Positions 1 through 7,735 are shown, counted from the first letter of the stretch. The stretch: DNA of 64,000 nt from Candidatus Gastranaerophilales bacterium (GCA_944324395.1 CALUWC010000003.1:62001-126000), one strand, 5' to 3'. Numbers and translations are program-made. The notes: generated by a model from the sequence alone, not told the origin.

Positions 1-141
1 ATCAGCGTTACCGCGTTCAATTTCACTTATGGTACGTCTTGAAACTGTGGATTTTTCTTCAAGGGCTTCCTGGCTTAAACTTCTTTTTAGTCGTTCATAG
101 CGAATTTTTTGTCCTAGCTGTAAAAGTCTGTCATCTTTCAT
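1..141 (-). CDS. XRE-family helix-turn-helix regulator, N-terminus only
   Basis: The first 47 codons of a gene that runs off the left edge of the window. The peptide starts MKDDRLLQLGQKIRYERLKR and continues with SLSQEALEEKSTVSRRTISE, then IERG. This is the classic XRE/Cro HTH layout: an Arg/Lys-rich first helix, a 'sQeaLa' second helix, and a recognition helix ending in 'tiSeIErG'. XRE proteins bind short operator DNA as dimers, usually as repressors; the target is unknown because the C-terminal half is missing. The start is the ATG at 141. It has no Shine-Dalgarno sequence, but a TAGTAT -10 element lies exactly 6 bases upstream, so the message is probably leaderless. The gene is divergent from the prepilin at 246 and shares its upstream region. 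Confidence 0.8.
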   Translation of the reverse strand, partial: MKDDRLLQLGQKIRYERLKRSLSQEALEEKSTVSRRTISEIERGNAD

Positions 142-147
142 AAATAA

Positions 148-153
148 ATACTA
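148..153 (-). promoter_or_regulatory. -10 element of leaderless HTH regulator gene
   Basis: TAGTAT on the minus strand, followed by 6 bases and then the ATG at 141. The predicted +1 (7 bases past the hexamer end) coincides with the A of ATG. No Shine-Dalgarno sequence is possible. Inferred from spacing only. Confidence 0.45.
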
Positions 154-201
154 AATGATTGACAAATTTTATAAAATGATACATCATGTTTATATGAACA
201 T

Positions 202-207
202 TATAAT
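202..207 (+). promoter_or_regulatory. -10 element of prepilin gene
   Basis: TATAAT located about 38 bases before the prepilin ATG at 246. The leader carries a Shine-Dalgarno AGGAG about 10 bases before the start, so this is a conventional leadered promoter. No clear -35 is visible. Confidence 0.45.
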
Positions 208-245
208 GTTCAAAAATGCATCAAAATTATCAGGAGTTTATATTT

Positions 246-1328
246 ATGAAAAGAGCATTTACATTGACGGAAGTCTTAATTGCCGTTGCTATAGTCGGTA
301 TTATTGCCGCTCTTGTGTTACCAAAAGCTATAGAAAGTTACCAGATAAAAACTATGGAATATGGATTTAACAGAGAGGTTCAAACAATTGAAGATTCTCT
401 TAACAGTCTTGCTGTTTCTGAGAATAAAGCTGACTTCTTTTCAACAATGATGTATTTGGATTCAGAACCTGAAAATTACGATAGTAGTTCAGGAATGTAT
501 TTGAAAAAATATTTAAGAGCATCAAAAATGTGTAAAACTCCTGAGGATTGTTTTGCTGATAAATATTATGAATATGAAGCAGGGAAAAAAAGAACGGAAT
601 ATAAACCTGATTACAAAGGTGCCTGTGCGGTTCTTAAAAACGGAATGAGTATCTGTTTAACCCCGCAAATAGCTAATAACTATATAGCCGGAGTTCTTGA
701 TATGAACGGTAAAAAGGGACCTAATATTGCAGGCAGGGATTTAAGAGAGTTTGGAATAGAAGCAAAAACAAGATTAGGCCAAAATCAGGATACTGAAGGT
801 GTAATAAAACTCGATTGGGAAAATTTGGTGGGGGACGAGGTGATTGAAGAAGACCCTCCTGAAACTGATCCTTGTGATACATCTCCGAACAGTTTAGCTT
901 GTTGTAAAACTAAGTCCAGTCCTACACCAGTTTGCTGTACTTATAATGAATTCAAAAATCACCCGAATTGTAAAGAAGATGAATGTACAGTTACAGGTAA
1001 TGTCCGGGTAGTTCTTCGTGACCAAAATCACATTAGTTCAATAGCTTATCAGATGAATACATTAAAATATAACAATGGTAAGAGTGTGCCTACCAATCAA
1101 TTGAAACTCATTGTAAACGGTCAAACATATTCTTCTAATTATTGTCCGAGATTTACATGTAACGGGTCAATGCAGATGGGTAGGCTAATGCTAGGAAGTA
1201 CTACTCTTTCAAATTACACTGCTTTCTGTTTTAGAGGCGGATTCCCATATCTTGGTCCTTTTGGCGCGACGGAATCTCAGGCAAGTTGGACTTTCATTGT
1301 ATATAAAGTTAAAGTTCCTTGTAATTAA
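246..1328 (+). CDS. large type IV prepilin-like protein with Cys-rich C-terminal part
   Basis: A 360-residue secreted pilin-like protein. The start is the ATG at 246 (MKRAFTLTEVLIAVAIVG), preceded by AGGAG; an upstream in-frame ATG at 216 would spoil the short basic leader. The prepilin peptidase site is A-FTLTE with Ala rather than Gly at -1 and Glu at +5, followed by a ~20-residue hydrophobic helix. Around residue 150 is the motif D-M-N-G-x-x-G-P-N-x-x-G-x-D, found in all five prepilins of this window. Unlike the others, it has an extra ~150-residue C-terminal part. This begins with a Pro/Thr/Cys-rich linker containing two CC pairs and many further Cys, followed by a Ser/Asn-rich domain I do not recognise. 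Probably a minor pilin or adhesin-tipped pseudopilin, processed and assembled by the secretin/GspE/GspF system at 11-17 kb. Confidence 0.85.
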   Translation: MKRAFTLTEVLIAVAIVGIIAALVLPKAIESYQIKTMEYGFNREVQTIEDSLNSLAVSENKADFFSTMMYLDSEPENYDSSSGMYLKKYLRASKMCKTPEDCFADKYYEYEAGKKRTEYKPDYKGACAVLKNGMSICLTPQIANNYIAGVLDMNGKKGPNIAGRDLREFGIEAKTRLGQNQDTEGVIKLDWENLVGDEVIEEDPPETDPCDTSPNSLACCKTKSSPTPVCCTYNEFKNHPNCKEDECTVTGNVRVVLRDQNHISSIAYQMNTLKYNNGKSVPTNQLKLIVNGQTYSSNYCPRFTCNGSMQMGRLMLGSTTLSNYTAFCFRGGFPYLGPFGATESQASWTFIVYKVKVPCN

Positions 1329-1426
1329 GTTTTTGTTAAGTAGATTTATTTTTTTGAATAATACTACTAAAACTTACATTTGTTGAGCGGAAATGGCAAA
1401 TTAGCTTGGCAAAAAACGTATTATTA

Positions 1427-1505
1427 CTCGTAACAACATTTACCCTGCTTTATACGATTTTAGTAAAAAGCATTATTCTCGTAACAACATTTACCCCTGC
1501 TTTAT
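1427..1505 (+). repeat. two direct repeats of ~28 bases upstream of efp
   Basis: The block beginning CTCGTAACAACATTTACC and ending CTGCTTTATA occurs at 1427-1454 and again at 1478-1505 (second copy with one extra C), separated by 23 bases. A third partial ATTTACCCCC follows near 1543. They lie in the ~300-base gap between the prepilin and efp, which otherwise shows only the efp promoter. Confidence 0.7.
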
Positions 1506-1577
1506 ATTATCCAGACAAGAAGAGATGTTACTTGTGATTATAATTTACCCCCACCATTTGAAAAAATAAATTTTTAT

Positions 1578-1585
1578 GGTATTAT
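1578..1585 (+). promoter_or_regulatory. extended -10 promoter of efp
   Basis: TGGTATTAT-like element (hexamer 1580-1585) with TG one base upstream. Predicted +1 is near 1592, giving a ~35-base leader that carries AAGGGG at 1615-1620, a good Shine-Dalgarno sequence for efp at 1627. Confidence 0.5.
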
Positions 1586-1626
1586 TGAAGCACTAGAAGA
1601 AGATACTTTTTAATAAGGGGAAAAAT

Positions 1627-2184
1627 ATGATTTCAGTAAACGATTTTAAAACAGGCTTAACAGTTGAGTTAGATAATGGTTTATGGTCAGTTGTTGAGTT
1701 TTTACATGTTAAACCTGGTAAAGGTGCTGCATTCGTAAGATCAAAGTTAAAAAATGTTATTACTGGTCAGGTTGTTGAAAAAACATTCAGAGCCGGTGAA
1801 AAAGTTGCTAAGGCTACTTTGGACAGACGTGAAATGCAGTATTTATATAAAGAAGGTTCTGCATATGTTATGATGGATAACGAAACTTATGAACAATTGC
1901 ACGTTGAAGAAGCTCAAATCGGCAGCGGTGTAAAATATTTGAAAGAAAATATGAATGTTATGGTATTGCTTCACGAAGGCAGAATTATCGGTGTAGATAT
2001 TCCTGCTCACGTTGAACTTGCTGTTGTAGATACTCCGCCGGCAGAAAAAGGAAATACTGCTCAGGGCGGAACTAAGCCTGCTACATTAGAAACAGGTGCT
2101 GTTGTTAATGTTCCTTTCTTTGTATCTAACGGTGATGTTATTAGAGTTGATACCAGAACTAATGAATATTTAGACAGGTGCTAG
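1627..2184 (+). CDS. efp: translation elongation factor P
   Basis: EF-P binds between the P and E sites of the ribosome and rescues stalling at polyproline stretches. The 185-residue length is standard. The N-terminal KOW-like domain carries the loop KPGKGAAF with Lys32, the position modified in Bacillus EF-P (Lys34 in E. coli). The two OB domains follow, and the C-terminus ends in the typical '[13 protein letters not shown]' signature. The ATG at 1627 follows a strong AAGGGG Shine-Dalgarno sequence. No lysine-modifying gene (epmA/epmB, ymfI) is seen nearby, so the modification state is unknown. It lies just upstream of accB-accC, an arrangement common in bacteria. Very secure. Confidence 0.98.
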   Translation: MISVNDFKTGLTVELDNGLWSVVEFLHVKPGKGAAFVRSKLKNVITGQVVEKTFRAGEKVAKATLDRREMQYLYKEGSAYVMMDNETYEQLHVEEAQIGSGVKYLKENMNVMVLLHEGRIIGVDIPAHVELAVVDTPPAEKGNTAQGGTKPATLETGAVVNVPFFVSNGDVIRVDTRTNEYLDRC

Positions 2185-2241
2185 ATTTTAAATTCTGGAT
2201 ATTATTTTGATTTTTAATTCGGTAAAATAAAGGAAGTAAGT

Positions 2242-2697
2242 ATGAAATTTGAAACAGATTATATAGAAAAGTTAGCAAAGATAATTGCCGATACCGGCTT
2301 GACGGAGATTTCTCTTGAAGATGGCGAGCAGGCTATTACATTGAGAAAAGATGTTGTTGTTGCTCCGGTTTCTCCGGTTGTAAGTACACCATCAGCAGTT
2401 CCGGCCGCGGCTCCTGCCAGTGCTCCGGCACAAGTTCAAGAAGCTGCTCCGGCTAAGAAAGGTACTCCAATTACATCTCCTATGGTTGGAACTTTTTACA
2501 AATCACCTTCGCCTGATGCTGACCCGTTTGTTACTGTAGGACAGTCAATTTCTAAAGGTGATGTTGTTTGTATAGTTGAAGCTATGAAAATGATGAACGA
2601 GATTGAATCAGAAGTATCAGGTAAGGTTGTTGAAATTTGTGTTGAGGACGGACAGCCTGTTGAATTCGGTCAAGTTTTAATGTATATTGAAGAATAA
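2242..2697 (+). CDS. accB: biotin carboxyl carrier protein of acetyl-CoA carboxylase
   Basis: AccB carries biotin between the carboxylase (AccC) and the carboxyltransferase during malonyl-CoA formation, the committed step of fatty-acid synthesis. The protein is 151 residues. An N-terminal ~35-residue segment is followed by an Ala/Pro-rich flexible linker (about 40-72) and a C-terminal biotinyl-lipoyl domain. The biotinylation motif is E-A-M-K-M-M with Lys116, 35 residues from the C-terminus as usual. The ATG follows a GGAAG Shine-Dalgarno sequence. It is followed 70 bases later by accC, with a hairpin in between. The carboxyltransferase subunits accA/accD are not in the window. Confidence 0.98.
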   Translation: MKFETDYIEKLAKIIADTGLTEISLEDGEQAITLRKDVVVAPVSPVVSTPSAVPAAAPASAPAQVQEAAPAKKGTPITSPMVGTFYKSPSPDADPFVTVGQSISKGDVVCIVEAMKMMNEIESEVSGKVVEICVEDGQPVEFGQVLMYIEE

Positions 2698-2708
2698 TTG
2701 ATTATAAG

Positions 2709-2739
2709 GAAATGAACAGTTTTTGAAGCTGTTCATTTC
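2709..2739 (+). promoter_or_regulatory. hairpin between accB and accC
   Basis: GAAATGAACAG and its perfect reverse complement CTGTTCATTTC enclose a 9-base loop. No U-tract follows, so it is a poor intrinsic terminator. It may act as a processing or stability element that sets accB above accC output; that role is inference. Confidence 0.6.
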
Positions 2740-2767
2740 TTATATTAGTGATAAGGGATAATTGGAA

Positions 2768-4126
2768 ATGTTTAGAAAAGTATTAATTGCAAACAGGGGT
2801 GAAATAGCTGTAAGAATAATAAGAGCCTGCAGAGAATTAGGTATTCCTACTGTTGCTATATATTCTCAGGCTGATGCAAATTCATTGCATGTCAGATTGG
2901 CAACAGAGGCATATTGTATAGGACCGGCAAAAAGTTCTGAAAGTTATTTAAGTATTCCGGCTATTATGTCCGCAGCGATGGTTGCCGGGGCTGATGCCAT
3001 TCATCCCGGTTATGGTTTTATGTCAGAAAGAGCTGATTTTGCCGAGATTTGTGAAAAACAGGGAATAAAATTCATCGGACCTAGTGCTCAGGCTATGAGA
3101 AAAATGGGTGATAAAGCTACTGCACGTAAAACAATGATAGAAAATGATGTTCCTGTTACTCCGGGTACCGGTATTGTGAAAACAGTTGAAGAAGTTCAGG
3201 AATTTGCAAACAGAGTCGGTTATCCTATTATTTTAAAAGCTACAGCCGGAGGCGGCGGAAAAGGTATGAGAATCTGCCGAAGCGATGAGGATGTTAAGGT
3301 TAATATGGAGCTTTGTCAGACTGAAGCTAAGAATTTCTTCGGAAATCCTGATGTCTATGCTGAAAAGTATCTTGAAAATCCGAGACATATTGAGGTTCAA
3401 ATTCTGGGTGACAGTTTTGGCAATGTTGTACACTTAGGCGAAAGAGATTGTTCTATCCAAAGACGTCATCAAAAATTGCTAGAAGAAGCTCCGTCGCCTG
3501 CTATTGATGAAGCAACCCGTAAGGAAATGGGTGCGGCTGCAGTCAGGGCTGCTAAAGCTATAAATTATGAAGGTGCCGGCACTTGTGAATTTTTACTTGA
3601 TCATGACGGTAAATGGTATTTTATGGAGATGAATACCAGAATTCAGGTTGAACATTGTGTCACTGAAATGATTTCTCAGGTTGATTTGGTTAGAGAGCAA
3701 ATTCTTGTTGCTTCAGGTGAACCGTTGAGTTATACACAGGACGATATTCATCTTAAGGGTCATGCAATAGAATGCCGTATTAATGCTGAAAATCCGGCTA
3801 AGGGATTTATGCCTAATCCAGGTACAATTTCTGGATATTTGGCTCCTGGCGGTTATGGAGTGAGAGTTGATTCTCATGTTTATCAAGATTATGTAATTCC
3901 GCCGTATTATGATTCAATGATAGGTAAATTGATATGCTGGGGACGTAATAGAAATGAGGCTCGTAGAAGAATGTACAGAGCTTTGAAGGAATACGTTGTG
4001 ACAGGTGTTGAAACAACTATTCCATTCCATCAGGCTATTATTGAAGATGAAGTATTTATGAGCGGAAACTTTAATACCGGTTTTATAGAAGATTTTTATA
4101 AAAGAAAAGGTTTAAAAGATGAATAA
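2768..4126 (+). CDS. accC: biotin carboxylase subunit of acetyl-CoA carboxylase
   Basis: AccC carboxylates AccB-biotin using ATP and bicarbonate. The protein is ~452 residues, normal for the family. It opens M-F-R-K-V-L-I-A-N-R-G-E-I-A, the standard start, which favours the ATG at 2768 over the in-frame TTG at 2762; AAGGG lies upstream. An ATP-grasp glycine-rich loop (K-A-T-A-G-G-G-G-K-G-M) sits near residue 157. The metal/ATP segment F-M-E-M-N-T-R-I-Q-V-E-H and the C-terminal biotin carboxylase domain are intact. It forms an operon with accB and ends at a strong intrinsic terminator. Confidence 0.98.
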   Translation: MFRKVLIANRGEIAVRIIRACRELGIPTVAIYSQADANSLHVRLATEAYCIGPAKSSESYLSIPAIMSAAMVAGADAIHPGYGFMSERADFAEICEKQGIKFIGPSAQAMRKMGDKATARKTMIENDVPVTPGTGIVKTVEEVQEFANRVGYPIILKATAGGGGKGMRICRSDEDVKVNMELCQTEAKNFFGNPDVYAEKYLENPRHIEVQILGDSFGNVVHLGERDCSIQRRHQKLLEEAPSPAIDEATRKEMGAAAVRAAKAINYEGAGTCEFLLDHDGKWYFMEMNTRIQVEHCVTEMISQVDLVREQILVASGEPLSYTQDDIHLKGHAIECRINAENPAKGFMPNPGTISGYLAPGGYGVRVDSHVYQDYVIPPYYDSMIGKLICWGRNRNEARRRMYRALKEYVVTGVETTIPFHQAIIEDEVFMSGNFNTGFIEDFYKRKGLKDE

Positions 4127-4129
4127 TTG

Positions 4130-4156
4130 AAAGCTCTCTTTTGAGAGCTTTTTTTA
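4130..4156 (+). terminator. intrinsic terminator after accC
   Basis: AAAGCTCTC / GAGAGCTTT stem with a TTTT loop, running directly into a U-rich tail. It begins 3 bases after the accC stop codon. Confidence 0.9.
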
Positions 4157-4168
4157 TAAAGGGTAAAT

Positions 4169-5362
4169 ATGCTGGTAATAAATAAATCATATACAGAAGC
4201 TGTAAATTTATTGACATCGGTCGGGAAATTTCATATTTCTCTTGGGTTAGAACGAATTACTAAAATTCTTGAGCTGTTTGGGAACCCTCAAGATAAGTTG
4301 AATTGTATTCATGTTGCAGGAACCAACGGGAAGGGGTCTGTTTGTGCAATTATTTCTTCTGTATTGACGGTTGCAGGGAAGAAAACTGGTTTATACACAA
4401 GTCCGCATATCTTTAAATATACAGAAAGGATACAGATTGATGGCAGCCCAATTTCAGATGAAGATTTTGTAAAGTATGTATTTGAAATTTCAAAACTTGC
4501 AGATAGTTACAATATTGACTTAACGGAATTTGAAATTTTAACGGCTGTAATGTTTAAATATTTTGCGGATAATAGTGTCGATGTGGTGGTTTTGGAAACC
4601 GGCATGGGCGGGAGATTTGATGCTACAAATGTTATAAAAAGAAATTTGTGTTCTATAATAACTCATGTAGATTTAGACCATACTGAACGTTTAGGAAATA
4701 CAATAGAGAAAATTGCATTTGAAAAATCCGGAATTATTAAAAAGAATTGCCCTTGTATTGTTTGTGAAGATTTAGAAGTTTATAAAACAGCTGCCAAAGA
4801 GAAAAACGCCGGGCTGATTATAGCCGGAAAGAGTGCAGATGTTTCTCACTTATCTCTTAAGGGAATTTATCAAAAGGAAAATTTGTCACTTGCTTTAATC
4901 GCAATAAAAACGGTTTTCCCGCACATTACGGATAGTATCATTGAAAAGGGGCTTGAAAATGTAAAACATCCGTTTAGATTTCAGTATTTTAAAGATTATA
5001 ATTTAATTATAGATGGAGCACATAATCCAAATGGAGCCGTACTGTTAAGACAAAGTCTGGATAAATATTACCCGAACAGGCCACGCAGATTTATATTTGG
5101 CTGCTTGAAAAACAAAGATTATACGCAGATGTTAAATATTTTATTCAGAGCGGATGACAGTGTTTATTTTTATCATTTTAATAATAAAAATTCTTGTGAC
5201 GTTAAAACTTTACAGGCAGTTAGTCCGGTGAAGTCGGAAGAATTGACAGCTGATACAAAGATTAATTTTCATGACGGTCATTTGAATATAATCAGTGGTT
5301 CGTTTTATATGATAGCGGAATTGGTTAAAATGTTAAATCTTGATATTTTAAGAAATATTTAA
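4169..5362 (+). CDS. folC: folylpolyglutamate synthase / dihydrofolate synthase
   Basis: FolC adds glutamate to dihydropteroate and/or to folates, in the cytoplasm. It has 397 residues, slightly short of the usual 420-430. The Mur-ligase-like P-loop H-V-A-G-T-N-G-K-G-S-V is near residue 50. The S-P-H segment after it, the central 'L-E-T-G-M-G-G-R-x-D-A-T-N' block and the C-terminal D-G-A-H-N-P-N-G are all visible. The ATG at 4169 is preceded by AAAGGG. Whether it has both activities or only the polyglutamylation step cannot be told from sequence alone. It stands between the accBC terminator and the rpmI leader, so it is probably a single-gene unit. Confidence 0.95.
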   Translation: MLVINKSYTEAVNLLTSVGKFHISLGLERITKILELFGNPQDKLNCIHVAGTNGKGSVCAIISSVLTVAGKKTGLYTSPHIFKYTERIQIDGSPISDEDFVKYVFEISKLADSYNIDLTEFEILTAVMFKYFADNSVDVVVLETGMGGRFDATNVIKRNLCSIITHVDLDHTERLGNTIEKIAFEKSGIIKKNCPCIVCEDLEVYKTAAKEKNAGLIIAGKSADVSHLSLKGIYQKENLSLALIAIKTVFPHITDSIIEKGLENVKHPFRFQYFKDYNLIIDGAHNPNGAVLLRQSLDKYYPNRPRRFIFGCLKNKDYTQMLNILFRADDSVYFYHFNNKNSCDVKTLQAVSPVKSEELTADTKINFHDGHLNIISGSFYMIAELVKMLNLDILRNI

Positions 5363-5423
5363 AAATACGGGATTACGGCTTGCATTTTAAGATTTTTCAT
5401 ACTACTATGATATCAGCCGAAAG

Positions 5424-5453
5424 TTATAGGCTTTGGTATGCCTATAGTTTTTT
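5424..5453 (+). terminator. hairpin with U-tract in rpmI leader
   Basis: TATAGGC / GCCTATA stem, 8-base loop, then GTTTTTTT. It sits 60 bases after folC and about 30 bases before rpmI. It could be the folC terminator, or an attenuator of the rpmI-rplT operon of the L20-leader kind; the sequence does not decide. Confidence 0.65.
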
Positions 5454-5483
5454 AGTTACTACTTTAAACAAAAGGAGAAGAAA

Positions 5484-5693
5484 ATGCCAAAAATGAAAAC
5501 ACACAGATCAGCTGCAAAACGTTACAAAGTAACAGCAACTGGTAAAATTATGAAAAGACAAGCAGGTATAGGCCACTTGCTCCAACACAAGTCATCATCA
5601 AGAAAACGCAGAATTTTCAAGATGGTTGGCGTTTCTGAGTCACATGTAGCATTGGTATCTAAAGAGTTACCATACAAGAAGTATTCAAGATAG
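5484..5693 (+). CDS. rpmI: 50S ribosomal protein L35
   Basis: A 69-residue, very basic protein opening M-P-K-M-K-T-H-R-S-A-A-K-R, the L35 signature; it binds 23S rRNA in the large subunit. An AAGGAGAAG Shine-Dalgarno sequence precedes the ATG. Only 11 bases separate it from rplT. In most bacteria infC lies just upstream of rpmI; here folC takes that place, so infC must be elsewhere. Confidence 0.98.
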   Translation: MPKMKTHRSAAKRYKVTATGKIMKRQAGIGHLLQHKSSSRKRRIFKMVGVSESHVALVSKELPYKKYSR

Positions 5694-5704
5694 GAGCATA
5701 GAAA

Positions 5705-6049
5705 ATGAGAATAAAACGTGGTAATGTCGGTTGTAAAAGACATAAAAAAATATTAAAACTTGCTAAAGGCTTCATCGGTGCAAGAAGCAGAATTTTTAAA
5801 GTTGCTAATATTGCGGTAATGAAAGCTTTGAAATACGCTTACAGAGATAGACGTACTACAAAACGTAATATGAGAAGATTATGGATTGTAAGAATCAATG
5901 CTGCTGTAAGACAACGTGGTATGAGCTATTCAAGATTTGTTAATGCTTGCAAGAAAGCTAATATCGTTGTTAACAGAAAAATGCTTGCTGATTTAGCAGT
6001 AAAAGATCCTGAAGCGTTTGACGTAATTTTTGAAACAATTTCTAAATAG
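5705..6049 (+). CDS. rplT: 50S ribosomal protein L20
   Basis: A 114-residue basic protein with the L20 core: '[11 protein letters not shown]', then 'Y-R-D-R-R-T-T-K-R', then 'W-I-V-R-I-N-A-A'. L20 is needed for early assembly of the 50S subunit, and in several bacteria it represses its own operon by binding the leader. It has a GGAGC Shine-Dalgarno sequence and is co-transcribed with rpmI, ending at a strong bidirectional terminator. Confidence 0.98.
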   Translation: MRIKRGNVGCKRHKKILKLAKGFIGARSRIFKVANIAVMKALKYAYRDRRTTKRNMRRLWIVRINAAVRQRGMSYSRFVNACKKANIVVNRKMLADLAVKDPEAFDVIFETISK

Positions 6050-6073
6050 TTTCATTAGTTATAATAAAGCATT

Positions 6074-6104
6074 AAAAAAGACCTCTTTTTAAGAGGTCTT
6101 TTTT
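6074..6104. terminator. bidirectional terminator between rplT and prepilin
   Basis: A perfect 14-base inverted repeat around AAGACCTCTT with a TTT loop, A-rich on one side and T-rich on the other. It therefore serves both rplT (+) and the convergent prepilin gene (-). Confidence 0.92.
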
Positions 6105-6129
6105 AATGACTTTAATAAGTAATTTGTTT

Positions 6130-6864
6130 TTAGTGTCCTTTATATAATTTTGTAAAGTAATCTTTATCTGTCACTGCATAATAAGCACAAGTTGCACCAT
6201 TTTTATTGCTGGAGCTTGTTTCACTGCAGTATGTTTCCGGATTCTTGCTGTATTCTGTTGCTGTTCCGTCGGCACCAAGCGGCAAAAGACCGGTTTTAGT
6301 AAGTTCAAAAGTGAATAGGTCCCAGCCGTATCGGTTTGGCAATTTATTTTTTCCGTTAATATCAACTGAAATAAACATTGGGTTTGGGTTTCCGTTTGTA
6401 ACTCCGCCGGGGTTTTCAAAAGCAATAAGCATACCGTTATTTATTACAAATGAACCATCATCAAATAAATTCATATAAGCTTTAGTTTGCGAATTTTTAT
6501 TATAAATATAATAATTATCAAATTTATCATTTGTGTTGCCGCCAGAATAGCCTATGCAAACGCTTGTATTCTTGTTTGCTGCACTATAATCGCCGCAATC
6601 AATTGTAACTCTGTGATAATTTTTTAAGGCTTTATAAAGAGATTGGCTTGTTGTGTAACTTGACGGAAGGACTGAAATATTATCAGCATCCATATCGGCA
6701 ATGGATTTTGCAATTAGAGAATATGCAGTATCAAATTGTGCTCTGCCTTGAGCGGCTTTTTGTCCGTTTACAAGCTGAGGCAGTGTTAAAGATGCAACAA
6801 TTGCGATAACTCCCATTGCAATAAGAATTTCACCTAAAGTAAAACCTTTGAACTTTTTTATCAT
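6130..6864 (-). CDS. type IV prepilin-like protein
   Basis: A 244-residue pilin-like protein. The leader MIKKFKG is followed by the cleavage site G-FTLGE (Gly -1, Glu +5) and a hydrophobic helix to about residue 29. The rest is a Ser/Thr/Asn-rich globular part with two apparent Cys pairs. The shared motif D-I-N-G-x-x-x-L-P-N-x-x-G-x-D lies in its second half. It would be processed by a prepilin peptidase and assembled into a pilus or pseudopilus by the GspD/E/F-like machinery at 12-17 kb. The promoter is TGTTATAAT at 6898-6906, with GAGGAT in the leader. It stands alone between two intergenic regions. Confidence 0.88.
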   Translation of the reverse strand: MIKKFKGFTLGEILIAMGVIAIVASLTLPQLVNGQKAAQGRAQFDTAYSLIAKSIADMDADNISVLPSSYTTSQSLYKALKNYHRVTIDCGDYSAANKNTSVCIGYSGGNTNDKFDNYYIYNKNSQTKAYMNLFDDGSFVINNGMLIAFENPGGVTNGNPNPMFISVDINGKNKLPNRYGWDLFTFELTKTGLLPLGADGTATEYSKNPETYCSETSSSNKNGATCAYYAVTDKDYFTKLYKGH

Positions 6865-6897
6865 ATAAACTTAATCCTATATTATCCTCTTTTCTAA

Positions 6898-6906
6898 ATT
6901 ATAACA
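6898..6906 (-). promoter_or_regulatory. extended -10 promoter of prepilin gene
   Basis: TGTTATAAT on the minus strand within ATATGTTATAAT. The same 12-mer stands in front of the prepilin at 22189 (-) and the TPR protein at 29478 (+). Confidence 0.6.
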
Positions 6907-6964
6907 TATTTTTTATAATCACTCAAGGTTGGAAATATAAAATATTTCAAATTTAAAAATTGGG

Positions 6965-7106
6965 ACTTATGTAGCAAATTCTACCGAAAATTTTCAAAAC
7001 AGTGTCATACTGAGCGTTAGCGAAGTATCCAAATAAAAAGATTCTTAGGACTATAGTCCGAAGAATGACGGGCTTTTCTAGTATCAGTTGAATTTGCTAC
7101 ATAAGT
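6965..7106. mobile_element. MITE-like element, copy 1
   Basis: A 142-base non-coding element bounded by 17-base terminal inverted repeats: ACTTATGTAGCAAATTC at 6965-6981 and its exact reverse complement at 7090-7106. Inside are a conserved block (GTCATACTGAGCGTTAGCGA) and a hairpin built on TTCTTAGGACTATAGTCC followed by GAAGAATGACG. A second copy lies at 39343-39485 in the same order. It carries no ORF, and I see no obvious target-site duplication. The rest of the 319-base gap between 6865 and 7183 holds only the divergent prepilin promoter and the start region of the next gene. Confidence 0.85.
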
Positions 7107-7183
7107 TACTAAAAATTACTAGCAAAAAATATTTTTTACATGTTTTATATATTAGCAATAGCAAATATAGGAGTTTTAAAAAG

Positions 7184-7705
7184 ATGTCTATAAGCACCCC
7201 TACAATAACACAGCGGGAACGGACCAAGGCAATAGGTGCCGGTGCAGTTTTAGGAATGGCCGGTATGACGGCTTATTATCTACCGATAACTAAAGACAGA
7301 TTTGTAAGAAATTCTTATGATATTGTTACAAGTAAGACAAAATCTGATATTGAGATGCTTGACGAAGCTGCTCTTGCTCTTTCAAACAAAAATTTAAAAA
7401 ATGAACATAAGTTATTTTTATCTCAATTAGGTGTCGATGAAACGATTGAAGCTATTAATACTAAGGTTGCTGAATTAAAAAAATCTTTAACTGATTCGGA
7501 TACTGTTAAGAATTTAAAAGAAGGTTTTTTGGAGAATTTCCAGAATTTTAAAAAATCAGAAGCTTTAGCAGACCCTATAACTACTAAAGCTCTGCAAAAA
7601 ATAAGATGGACAAATTTTGCCTGGGGAACAGTGATAGGTTTTATTTTAGGCAGTGTAATCAGTTTAAGAATGGAAGATTCTCAAATTTCAACGCATCAGC
7701 TTTAG
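7184..7705 (+). CDS. small membrane protein of unknown function
   Basis: A 173-residue protein I do not recognise. The start is the ATG at 7184 (M-S-I-S-T-P-T-I-T), with AGGAG 10 bases upstream; an open frame back to 7088 would read through the MITE end and has no Shine-Dalgarno sequence. A hydrophobic, Gly/Ala-rich segment at about 17-37 and another near the C-terminus (A-W-G-T-V-I-G-F-I-L-G-S-V-I-S) flank a charged, Lys/Glu-rich helical middle. This suggests two membrane-spanning helices joined by a coiled-coil-like loop. It is followed 30 bases later by the MATE exporter, which has its own promoter. No function can be assigned. Confidence 0.75.
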   Translation: MSISTPTITQRERTKAIGAGAVLGMAGMTAYYLPITKDRFVRNSYDIVTSKTKSDIEMLDEAALALSNKNLKNEHKLFLSQLGVDETIEAINTKVAELKKSLTDSDTVKNLKEGFLENFQNFKKSEALADPITTKALQKIRWTNFAWGTVIGFILGSVISLRMEDSQISTHQL

Positions 7706-7723
7706 TTTTCATTTTTCTTATGA

Positions 7724-7729
7724 TATCAT
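7724..7729 (+). promoter_or_regulatory. -10 element of leaderless MATE gene
   Basis: TATCAT ending 6 bases before the ATG at 7736, so the predicted +1 is the A of ATG. No Shine-Dalgarno sequence is present. Confidence 0.45.
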
Positions 7730-7735
7730 TGTTTT

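Noticed and set aside
155-370. 71-codon ORF overlapping the first prepilin
   Set aside because: Shifted frame of the prepilin N-terminus, with no Shine-Dalgarno sequence and an AT-rich, low-quality composition.
1427-1505. Two ~28-base repeats with a 23-base spacer, CRISPR-like in size
   Set aside because: Only two units, imperfect (an extra C in the second), no leader, no cas genes anywhere in the window; listed as direct repeats instead.
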